In this document: positions 1-5,738 of the stretch, piece after piece
How the letters are laid out: every line of letters begins with the position of its first letter
Position numbering within the stretch: the first letter of the stretch is position 1
From: Helicobacteraceae bacterium
GTDB taxonomy: Bacteria; Campylobacterota; Campylobacteria; Campylobacterales; Sulfurimonadaceae
DNA: 8,294 nucleotides
Direction: 5' to 3'
NCBI GenBank assembly: GCA_027056525.1
Contig: JALUKO010000261.1
Coordinates: 1 to 8,294, forward strand
Notes under the pieces: model-generated
Database searches by the model: none
Seen by the model: only the letters and a program-made list of their open reading frames with translations
Told to the model about the DNA's origin: nothing
Made by a program: the position numbers and the translations under genes

Positions 1-927
1 ATTTGAGACTATGTAGTCAAACTTTTTGAGGCTGTTGTCACTCTCTTTGTGAAAAGGCTCTAAGATAGTATTTCCCTGCACTACATTTTGGATGGAGTGT
101 ACGAGGTTGTTAAGTATGAGGTTCAAACGCAGGAGGCTAGAAGATTTTTGTGAAATATCTTGAGAGTAGATGCTACACTTATCTTCTCCTATGGCATGAG
201 CTATGTTCATAAGGAGCGTTCCACTTCCAGCTGATGGGTCATAACAAGTGACATTTTTCACATCACCCTGCACTAAGATAGCCGCCATAATTTTGGCTAC
301 TGCATGAGGTGTGTAGTACTCGGCATACTTTCCACCACTGTCGTTGTTATAATCTTTTATGAGGTACTCAAATATAGTCGCGTAAAAATCATACTTTTGG
401 TTAAAAATAGTTTCAAAACTAAAGTTTACAAGCTTGTTAATGATGGCTTTTACAAAGGCATCACGTTTGGAAGGGTCTGAGACAAACTCACTGACATTGT
501 CAAAGAGAGTTATTTTAGCCCCACCATTCGTTTGAACTGCAAATATATCGTTGTTTTCTCTTGCTATAGCTCTGAGTGTGTCATCAAAAGTCTTCGCAAA
601 ATCAGGGCTATTTTGAATCTCAAAAAGGTAAGTTATAAGCTGTTTTGGTTTAAGTATCGCCGTGTTTGCACTGAGTTCTAGCAGAAGCATCTCAGCCTCA
701 TCATCCCCTAGTGTTTCATAAGCGCTCTCCCAACTCTTGGCGTTTGCTAGTTTAGGTTCAAGCTGTTTGATACTAAACGCGAACTTATCATTTAAAAACT
801 TATATAAAAAGAGTTGTGTGATGATTTTAAACTCATTACCATCATTACCTAGCCCATAACTCGTACATATAGCTTTAAGGCTATCTATTAACTCTTTTGT
901 CTGCTTTTCAAAATCTACTGTGTTCAC
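1..927 (-). CDS. hsdM: Type I restriction-modification DNA methyltransferase subunit HsdM, N-terminal 309 residues (cut by window edge)
   Basis: Adenine-N6 methyltransferase subunit of a type I restriction-modification complex. It uses S-adenosylmethionine to methylate the target site and is also needed, with HsdS and HsdR, for restriction. Residues 5-150 fit the helical HsdM N-terminal domain; the catalytic domain begins around residue 170. Visible motifs are EYYTPHAVAKIM (203-214), SAM-binding motif I DPSAGSG (230-236) and an acidic motif-II-like SQDIS (255-259). The frame runs off the window at FDYIVSN (303-309), so the catalytic NPP(F/Y) would begin at the last visible Asn. The start is GTG at 927-925: an in-frame TAG lies 10 codons upstream, no other start lies between, and AGGA at 937-934 sits 6 nt before GTG. 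Family length is roughly 500 residues, so about 200 are missing. It is separated from fic by 262 bp holding an opposite-strand small gene; hsdS is presumably further left. Confidence 0.93.
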   Translation of the reverse strand, partial: MNTVDFEKQTKELIDSLKAICTSYGLGNDGNEFKIITQLFLYKFLNDKFAFSIKQLEPKLANAKSWESAYETLGDDEAEMLLLELSANTAILKPKQLITYLFEIQNSPDFAKTFDDTLRAIARENNDIFAVQTNGGAKITLFDNVSEFVSDPSKRDAFVKAIINKLVNFSFETIFNQKYDFYATIFEYLIKDYNNDSGGKYAEYYTPHAVAKIMAAILVQGDVKNVTCYDPSAGSGTLLMNIAHAIGEDKCSIYSQDISQKSSSLLRLNLILNNLVHSIQNVVQGNTILEPFHKESDNSLKKFDYIVSN

Positions 928-932
928 ATATT

Positions 933-961
933 TTCCTGTTATTTTGTTTTTGTGCTATAAT
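933..961 (+). promoter_or_regulatory. Promoter P1 of the small antitoxin-like gene (TG-extended -10)
   Basis: TATAAT at 956-961 is preceded by TGC (953-955), giving a perfect TGnTATAAT extended -10. Upstream DNA from about 931 is T-rich, with no good TTGACA: the hexamer 17 bp upstream is TTCCTG. Campylobacterota housekeeping promoters commonly lack a conserved -35 and rely on an extended -10 plus T-rich upstream DNA. Transcription would start near 968, giving a leader of about 80 nt containing both dyads. Confidence 0.55.
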
Positions 962-964
962 ATA
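957..964 (-). promoter_or_regulatory. Possible -10 of an hsdM promoter, overlapping P1
   Basis: On the minus strand the same AT block reads TATATTAT, offering TATATT or TATTAT as a -10 about 30 nt before the hsdM GTG. It has no TG extension and no clear -35, so it is weak. If real, RNA polymerase could not occupy this site and P1 together. hsdM could instead depend on read-through from fic. Confidence 0.3.
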
Positions 965-978
965 CTTATAAATTACTT

Positions 979-989
979 CACTAATAGTG
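979..989. repeat. Short dyad CACTA-A-TAGTG, candidate operator
   Basis: Perfect 5-bp arms (979-983 and 985-989) around a single central base, about 10 bp downstream of the expected P1 start. The loop is too short for an RNA hairpin, so a protein-binding site is the more likely role if it has any. Dyads this short arise by chance in AT-rich DNA. Confidence 0.3.
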
Positions 990-996
990 GAGCTTT

Positions 997-1011
997 CCCT
1001 TTAAGTAAGGG
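997..1011. repeat. Inverted repeat CCCTT-TAAGT-AAGGG just upstream of P2, candidate operator
   Basis: Perfect 5-bp arms (997-1001 and 1007-1011) with a 5-base spacer, covering the position expected for the P2 -35 element (997-1002). A repressor bound here would block P2. As RNA from P1 it could form a small hairpin. No T-run follows on either strand, so it is not a typical intrinsic terminator. Confidence 0.35.
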
Positions 1012-1016
1012 TATTG

Positions 1017-1025
1017 TGTTATAAT
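1017..1025 (+). promoter_or_regulatory. Promoter P2 of the small antitoxin-like gene (TG-extended -10)
   Basis: TATAAT at 1020-1025 is preceded by TGT (1017-1019), a second perfect TGnTATAAT. The expected start near 1032 leaves a leader of only about 15 nt that still contains the complete Shine-Dalgarno site. There is no consensus -35; the CCCTT/AAGGG dyad occupies that position. Confidence 0.55.
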
Positions 1026-1035
1026 TTCTTTTAAT

Positions 1036-1040
1036 AGGAG
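1036..1040 (+). promoter_or_regulatory. Ribosome binding site AGGAG of the small plus-strand gene
   Basis: AGGAG lies 7 nt before the ATG at 1048. It is the clearest sign that this short frame is translated, and it fixes the start codon. Confidence 0.7.
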
Positions 1041-1047
1041 TCGTTTT

Positions 1048-1203
1048 ATGAAAAAAACTATCGCTAATTCTAACAAATATTTCTCTAATTCTAAAACTAA
1101 AGAAAACATGATTGTAAACTCTGTTTACACATCTGCTAAAGTTGAAGGCTCTAAAATCACGAAAAAAGAACTCAAAGAACATTACAAGCTTATTCACTCT
1201 TAA
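1048..1203 (+). CDS. Small 51-residue protein with Fic inhibitory motif SAKVEG; probable VbhA/YhfG-like antitoxin of the adjacent Fic protein
   Basis: The frame runs from ATG 1048 to TAA 1201-1203. Residues 1-20 are polar and rich in Asn, Ser and Lys. Residues 29-34 read SAKVEG, an exact match to the (S/T)xxxE(G/N) inhibitory-helix motif of Fic antitoxins, followed by SKITKKELKEHY (35-46), which is likely helical. In class I Fic systems the Glu of this helix (here Glu33) contacts the second Arg of the Fic motif and blocks productive ATP binding. The protein would thus hold Fic inactive in the cytoplasm by direct contact. The gene has its own AGGAG site and two extended -10 boxes, converges on fic and overlaps its 3' end by 14 bp. 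It is the only gene in the window on the plus strand. Motif, size and neighbour support the antitoxin call; whole-family membership was not tested. The alternative is a chance small ORF, which the ribosome site and promoters argue against. Confidence 0.72.
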   Translation: MKKTIANSNKYFSNSKTKENMIVNSVYTSAKVEGSKITKKELKEHYKLIHS

Positions 1204-1996
1204 TCTCTTCTAGTATTTTCACTTTTAACAACTCTTGCATCGGTTTATAATCACACTCATAACCTGAGTGGACTCTCTTGATGTAATTATCCTCTTTTTT
1301 CAGAGAAAGCCCTATCATAGGGAAACCATTTTTAGCTAAAATGATATCACAAAGAAGACGACTTACTCGACCGTTTCCTTCTCTAAATGGATGAATAAAT
1401 AAAAAATCACTTATAAGTTGTGATAAGTCTCGTGTTATTGCATCAATATCATCGTAATCTTTTTTTGTTATATCTTTCATCAAAGCATCTAATTCAGGGA
1501 TTCCATTTAAAAACTCAACTCTCCAAATCCATGCTTCAGATTCACTTCCCTTACTCATAGCTACAGTTCTCAGCTTTCCAGCAAAGGGATAAATAGTTGC
1601 AAATATCTGTTCGTGCCATTCTTGCACTGTTTTAAATCCAAAAGCTTTGGATATATCAAAGTTATCAACCAAATAGCTATACAGTTCAAGGAGCTTTAAG
1701 TCTTCTTTCTTTTGTATATACTCACCATCTGTTGATTTTAGATAATTTAGACAAACACCACTGTGAGTAATGATTTTTTGAATATCATTTGACTTCCACT
1801 CTTGCCATGGATTTATACTAATTTTTTCATCATCAAGCTTTTTAATCTCTTTAGTGATTTTATCTAAAATAGTTTTAGGAGGTTTAGTCTCCTTAAAATA
1901 ACTATTGTCAGTCTCGTACCAATAGCTATACTTACTATCTTTCTTGTACTTAAAAGAGTAAAGTAGATACTTTGTCTTAGTTGTATGTTCTACCAT
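1190..1996 (-). CDS. fic: Fic-domain protein AMP-transferase (probable class I toxin) linked to the type I restriction locus
   Basis: Fic enzymes usually transfer AMP from ATP to hydroxyl side chains of target proteins; bacterial class I members act as growth-inhibiting toxins. The core motif HPFREGNGRVSR (202-213) is intact: catalytic His202, phosphate/Mg-binding Glu206, the GNGR loop and Arg213, the residue expected to meet the antitoxin Glu. IYPFAGKLRTVAMSKG (135-150) resembles the flap that positions the target. Residues 1-100 are a Lys/Tyr-rich N-terminal part of unknown role. No (S/T)xxxE(G/N) motif is visible at either end, so self-inhibition of the class II/III kind is unlikely. At 268 residues it is complete. 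The ATG overlaps the hsdR stop by 7 bp and has GGAG (2007-2004) 7 nt upstream, so translation is probably coupled to hsdR. Its last 14 bp overlap the antitoxin-like gene on the other strand. The cellular target cannot be read from sequence. Confidence 0.9.
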   Translation of the reverse strand: MVEHTTKTKYLLYSFKYKKDSKYSYWYETDNSYFKETKPPKTILDKITKEIKKLDDEKISINPWQEWKSNDIQKIITHSGVCLNYLKSTDGEYIQKKEDLKLLELYSYLVDNFDISKAFGFKTVQEWHEQIFATIYPFAGKLRTVAMSKGSESEAWIWRVEFLNGIPELDALMKDITKKDYDDIDAITRDLSQLISDFLFIHPFREGNGRVSRLLCDIILAKNGFPMIGLSLKKEDNYIKRVHSGYECDYKPMQELLKVKILEEIKSE

Positions 1997-4900
1997 CCAT
2001 CCACTCCATTAAACTCATTCATATACTCTCTCAGAACTAAAGAGCTTATATAGCTTGTCGATTCTGGGTTTATGTCGATATTGTGTGCTCTTTTAAAAGT
2101 CTGGATGATAGTTCGCATCATTAGGTTTGAGAAGTAGCATTCATTGTCTAGTATGCCACTGTTGTTGAGCACTTTTTCATCTGTCTCTTTTTTGACATCC
2201 ATAAGTGCTTCGTGAATTTTACTCTGTTTTTTGCTCAGAGTTGCATCTTGCATAAGTCGCTTGTGAATCCTTGCATACTTCGCATCCTCTTCATACTTAT
2301 GCTTCAAAAGAGCATTTCTTCTGTTGAGTTCATTTATCTTTTCGTGGATTTTTTTGAGTGTTCCTATGTTTGCACTCATCTCTAACTGAGAGATGGCATT
2401 TAAGTTTTTAGATTTAAAAAGTCTCTCTAACTCCTCTTTGAGTGAGATAAACTCTGGATCTTTTTTATCAAAGTTTGATGCTAGAGCTTCTCTTGTTTGA
2501 CGCAGAGTATTTTTGAGTTTATCGGCTAAGATAAGTTCATCTTCTGAGATTTTTGTAAACTTAAAAAGTATATCTTCAAGCGCATAGTTTAAGATGTTCA
2601 CACTCTCATCGTTGCTCTCTATCGCATTTTTTTGGTTTAAAAGAGTCAAGTGATTTGAAGCTTCACGGTAGAGTATGTTTAACTTAGCAAAGTCTATCTT
2701 TTCTAAAAGGTCAAAATGCCCAAAGAGTCGTATAAGATTGTAAAGACTCTTTGCATCGCCTAAAACTCTTCGTATCTCTTGCATCTTTTTAGGATCTTGA
2801 ATCTGGCTAATCTGTTGTGAAAATATCTCGGCATTTGAAGTGTCAAACTCAAAAAGAATCTCTTTAATGTTTTGTATCTCTTCTTCTATCTCTTGGCGTG
2901 ACTTAAAGAGTGAAGAGTAGTGTTCCATTTCATCGCCCAGTTCACTCTGAAGTTCATCAAAGTAAGCCTTGTTTGTTGCATCAAACTCTTTAGATATATC
3001 TGCAAAATCTACAACATAACCATACTTGAACTTTTTGTAAGTTCGGTTTACTCGTGTGAGTGTTTGCAGGAGGTTATGGTTTTTGATAACGCGACCTAGA
3101 TAGAGCTTTTTCAGTCTTGGTGCATCAAAACCTGTAAGGAGCATATTGTAAACAAAAAGTATATCTATTTTACCCTCTTTAAAGGCTTCTACCTTATCTT
3201 TTCTCTCTTGCTTTGTGCCAACATCATGCAAGATAAGTGCAGAACTTTTAACATCATAACTCTCTTGTACCTTTTTACCATAGAGTGGCGTTTGCTCTGC
3301 AACTTTTTGAGCTTCGTAAAGAGTGTTGTTTGCCTGTGTTATCTGAGCATACTTTATCTCAAAAATCTCTGACATCTTTTTAGCCTGCTCAGAGGAGTCA
3401 CAAACGACCATAGCACCCATACTAGCATCCCTAAACATCTTACGACTCTTCACACAATCTTCCACGATATAGTCTAGCATAGACTCTACAAAACTATGAT
3501 GTGCATATATCTGCTTTTTAGCAAAATCACCCTGCAAAACATCTATCTCTTCGAGGATTTTTTGAAGATGGAGTTTATAACTTGTCTCTATCTCTTCACG
3601 AATCAGTCTAAGAGTGTAACCATCGGCAATAGAAGCATTATAGTAGTACTTATGAATATAATCACCAAAAAGAGATTTAGAGTTGTACTTATCTCCCAGT
3701 AGTGGTGTTCCTGTGAGTCCTATTTTAATGGCGTTTGGATCGGAAGTTGTTAAGTTTGCTAGAAAACTTCCCTTTGGATTGTAGCTTCTATGCACTTCAT
3801 CTAAAAAGTAAACTCTTTGAATGTTAATATCATAATCTTTTGTAGCCATAACATCAGGGTCATCATCAAACTTTTGAATATTGACCACGGTTATTTCAGC
3901 TTGACCTCTATCGTTGTGAATGGCTGTTGTAGCTTTTATATCTTTTGAAAACTCTTGGCGACTTGCAACCGTATGAACAATTAAGCCACGGCTACTAAAC
4001 TCTCTTTTTGCTTGAATAAGCAGGTCGATACGGTCTACTATAAAGTAAAACTTCGGAATGATAGCTTTTTTTGTAAAATAATCACTAAGATACTTTACAT
4101 TGTAGTAAGCAAGTGCAGTTTTTCCACTCCCCTGTGTGTGCCAGATAATGCCTTTTTTAATCCCCTCATCAAGTTTAGCTTCTATCGCCTTTGTAGCAAA
4201 AACTTGAGGGTAACGCATGATGTGCTTTTGTAAACCACTACTTGATTTGACATAAGCAAGGGAGTAGCGAAGCATAAACGCCACTCTCTCTGGACTTAGT
4301 AGTGAAGTTATGATTCTATTTGTTGGGGTATTTGGTTCTTTGTTTGTGATGAACTCTGCATTGTGTTTGATAACTTCTAGGTTATTATCTTTAAGAACAC
4401 TATCTTCTACCGCACTAGGAAGTGATGTGAGTAACTCAGCTAGGTTGAGTTTTTCTTCTTCTCTGAAGTAGTTAAACATAGGAGACTGAGAGGCTGTAGC
4501 ATAAAATGCACCCTCTATAGTCTCCGGATTTGCATCATCATACTCCATGTTGTTTGAGAAAATCATCAGCTGTGTTATGTTCATAAACTTGTTAAATTTT
4601 TTGTTCTTGAAGCGAGTCTCTATTCTGGCTTTTTCAGCTAAAACACCCTCTTTGTTATTTGGTTTTTTCACTTCTATAAAGACTAAAGGGAGTCCATTTA
4701 TAAGTAAAATGATGTCAGGGCGAAACTCATCATCGCCATTTTTATATGTCAGTTCTGTGACCACTTGAAGAGTGTTGTTTGTGAAGTTTTCAAAGTCTAT
4801 GAGTTTTATGCCTGAAGTCTGAGTCAGTCTCTCATAAAATGTCTTTCCTAAATCTTCATAGCCTAATAGGTCATTTAACTCTTGGAGAAGTTTTTCTAGT

Positions 4901-5073
4901 TCCTTTTCCTCTATATCTTCATTTAAAGCTCTTATACTCTGTTTGAAAATATCTGTAAATATATTGGTCTCTTCATCTCTTAGTGCATTTTTCAAAGAGA
5001 AGTAACTGTAGCCTAAACTCATGAGATGTAAGATAGAGGGTATTTTTACTCTTGAGTCTTCGTTAAACTTCAT
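1990..5073 (-). CDS. hsdR: Type I restriction endonuclease subunit HsdR
   Basis: Motor and nuclease subunit of a type I restriction complex. With HsdM and HsdS it binds unmethylated target sites, translocates DNA using ATP and cuts at a distance. The N-terminal nuclease has a PD-(D/E)xK core: Asp120 in FRPD and Glu134-Val-Lys136 in FIEVKKP. The superfamily 2 helicase follows: Walker A TQGSGKT (313-319), DEVH box (425-428), motif III TGTP (454-457), motif V NMLLTGFDAP (643-652) and motif VI QTLTRVNRTYK (670-680). Residues from about 700 to 990 are Lys/Glu/Leu-rich, helical and coiled-coil-like, as in the C-terminal assembly region. At 1027 residues it has normal length and no visible lesion. 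The ATG overlaps the radC stop as ATGA, and GAGGAG lies 5 nt upstream, a strong site. All catalytic motifs are present, so it is probably active. The HsdS needed for specificity is outside the window. Confidence 0.97.
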   Translation of the reverse strand: MKFNEDSRVKIPSILHLMSLGYSYFSLKNALRDEETNIFTDIFKQSIRALNEDIEEKELEKLLQELNDLLGYEDLGKTFYERLTQTSGIKLIDFENFTNNTLQVVTELTYKNGDDEFRPDIILLINGLPLVFIEVKKPNNKEGVLAEKARIETRFKNKKFNKFMNITQLMIFSNNMEYDDANPETIEGAFYATASQSPMFNYFREEEKLNLAELLTSLPSAVEDSVLKDNNLEVIKHNAEFITNKEPNTPTNRIITSLLSPERVAFMLRYSLAYVKSSSGLQKHIMRYPQVFATKAIEAKLDEGIKKGIIWHTQGSGKTALAYYNVKYLSDYFTKKAIIPKFYFIVDRIDLLIQAKREFSSRGLIVHTVASRQEFSKDIKATTAIHNDRGQAEITVVNIQKFDDDPDVMATKDYDINIQRVYFLDEVHRSYNPKGSFLANLTTSDPNAIKIGLTGTPLLGDKYNSKSLFGDYIHKYYYNASIADGYTLRLIREEIETSYKLHLQKILEEIDVLQGDFAKKQIYAHHSFVESMLDYIVEDCVKSRKMFRDASMGAMVVCDSSEQAKKMSEIFEIKYAQITQANNTLYEAQKVAEQTPLYGKKVQESYDVKSSALILHDVGTKQERKDKVEAFKEGKIDILFVYNMLLTGFDAPRLKKLYLGRVIKNHNLLQTLTRVNRTYKKFKYGYVVDFADISKEFDATNKAYFDELQSELGDEMEHYSSLFKSRQEIEEEIQNIKEILFEFDTSNAEIFSQQISQIQDPKKMQEIRRVLGDAKSLYNLIRLFGHFDLLEKIDFAKLNILYREASNHLTLLNQKNAIESNDESVNILNYALEDILFKFTKISEDELILADKLKNTLRQTREALASNFDKKDPEFISLKEELERLFKSKNLNAISQLEMSANIGTLKKIHEKINELNRRNALLKHKYEEDAKYARIHKRLMQDATLSKKQSKIHEALMDVKKETDEKVLNNSGILDNECYFSNLMMRTIIQTFKRAHNIDINPESTSYISSLVLREYMNEFNGVDGW

Positions 5074-5729
5074 AGTAACTCCTCATCTTTCATACTAAAG
5101 TAGCCATTTTTTGAGATGATAATATGATCTAGTAGTTCTATGCCTAAAAGCTTTGCACTCTCTTGGAGTCTCTTCGTTACAAGTATATCTTCACTACTTG
5201 CCTTTAACTCACCACTGGGGTGATTATGTGCTAAGATGATTGAAGCTGCCCTATCTGTTAGAGCATCTGCAAACACTTCTCTTGGATGTACCAAAGAGTG
5301 ATTGAGTGTGCCTATAAAGACTACCCTTTTTTCTATGATATGATTTGCACCATCAAGAGTAAAGACTAAAAAGTACTCCTGTTTTTTATTTGTGTACTCT
5401 GTAAGCTCTGCGTAAATATCATCTGCAGAAGTTATATTTTTATTTTGTTTTATAAGGTAGCGTTTAGAGAGTTCAATTGCTGAGAGGATTTGAGAAGCTT
5501 TAGCAAGACCTAAACCATGAATAGCTGTAAGTTTTTCTAAACTCATGTTTTCAAAATCATCATCAAAAAGCTTTACAATCTCACGAGAGAGTTGCAGTAC
5601 ATCTTTATCTTTGGTACCACTTCCTAAAAGAATGGCTAGTAACTCATACTCTTTTAATGCTACTGCACCTTTTTTCGTAAGTTTTTCTCTTGGTTTATCA
5701 AAACTCTCTAACTCACTAATAGATTTCAT
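5070..5729 (-). CDS. radC: RadC/UPF0758 family JAMM-domain protein
   Basis: RadC-family protein of uncertain biochemical role. Despite the name, a function in recombination or DNA repair is doubtful, and the C-terminal JAMM (MPN+) fold suggests a metal-dependent hydrolase. Residues 1-60 form the UPF0758 N-terminal part, and 66-90 (KLTAIHGLGLAKASQIL and on) look like a helix-hairpin-helix DNA-binding element. The JAMM signature is complete: HPREVF (148-153), then HNHPSG (168-173) with His168, His170 and Asp181 spaced as HxHx10D. Full family length, 219 residues. The ATG has AAGG (5740-5737) 7 nt upstream and follows the murF stop by 9 bp. Its TGA overlaps the hsdR ATG, so it links the cell-wall block to the restriction genes. 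RadC genes are also found on phages and integrative elements beside defence genes, so it could be a resident gene or part of the restriction cassette. Confidence 0.93.
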   Translation of the reverse strand: MKSISELESFDKPREKLTKKGAVALKEYELLAILLGSGTKDKDVLQLSREIVKLFDDDFENMSLEKLTAIHGLGLAKASQILSAIELSKRYLIKQNKNITSADDIYAELTEYTNKKQEYFLVFTLDGANHIIEKRVVFIGTLNHSLVHPREVFADALTDRAASIILAHNHPSGELKASSEDILVTKRLQESAKLLGIELLDHIIISKNGYFSMKDEELL

Positions 5730-5738
5730 TTCAAAACC

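Larger units (their letters stand above)
928..1047. promoter_or_regulatory. Divergent intergenic regulatory region between hsdM and the small Fic-antitoxin-like gene
   Basis: These 120 bp separate two divergently read genes, hsdM (minus) and the 51-codon gene (plus). The region is AT-rich. It contains two TG-extended TATAAT boxes on the plus strand, a weaker minus-strand -10 candidate overlapping the first of them, and two short dyads (979-989 and 997-1011). The hsdM Shine-Dalgarno sequence (937-934) lies about where the -35 region of the first plus-strand promoter would be, so the two directions share DNA. No reading frame here is convincing; the minus-strand frame through it mirrors the small plus-strand gene. 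Confidence 0.6.

Noticed and set aside
997..1011. CCCTT/AAGGG hairpin as an intrinsic terminator of fic or of an upstream transcript.
   Set aside because: The stem is only 5 bp and no T-run follows on either strand, so it is listed as a possible operator instead.
1051..1057. A run of seven A directly after the ATG of the antitoxin-like gene, which could slip and act as a phase-variation tract.
   Set aside because: Seven-base A or T runs occur several times in this AT-rich window, and phase-variable tracts in this group are usually longer G/C runs. No support beyond length.
973..1197. A 74-codon open frame on the minus strand between fic and hsdM.
   Set aside because: It is the antisense image of the 51-codon plus-strand gene. 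Its product is Phe/Arg-rich with no recognisable motif, and its ATG has no good ribosome site.
1190..1996. Possible internal inhibitory motif in Fic (STDGEY near residue 88).
   Set aside because: The residue after Glu is Tyr, not Gly or Asn, and the segment lacks the usual helical context, so it does not meet the (S/T)xxxE(G/N) definition.
3496..4768. Three 68- to 73-codon open frames on the plus strand inside hsdR.
   Set aside because: All are antisense to conserved HsdR sequence, have no good ribosome sites and encode low-complexity peptides typical of shadow frames.
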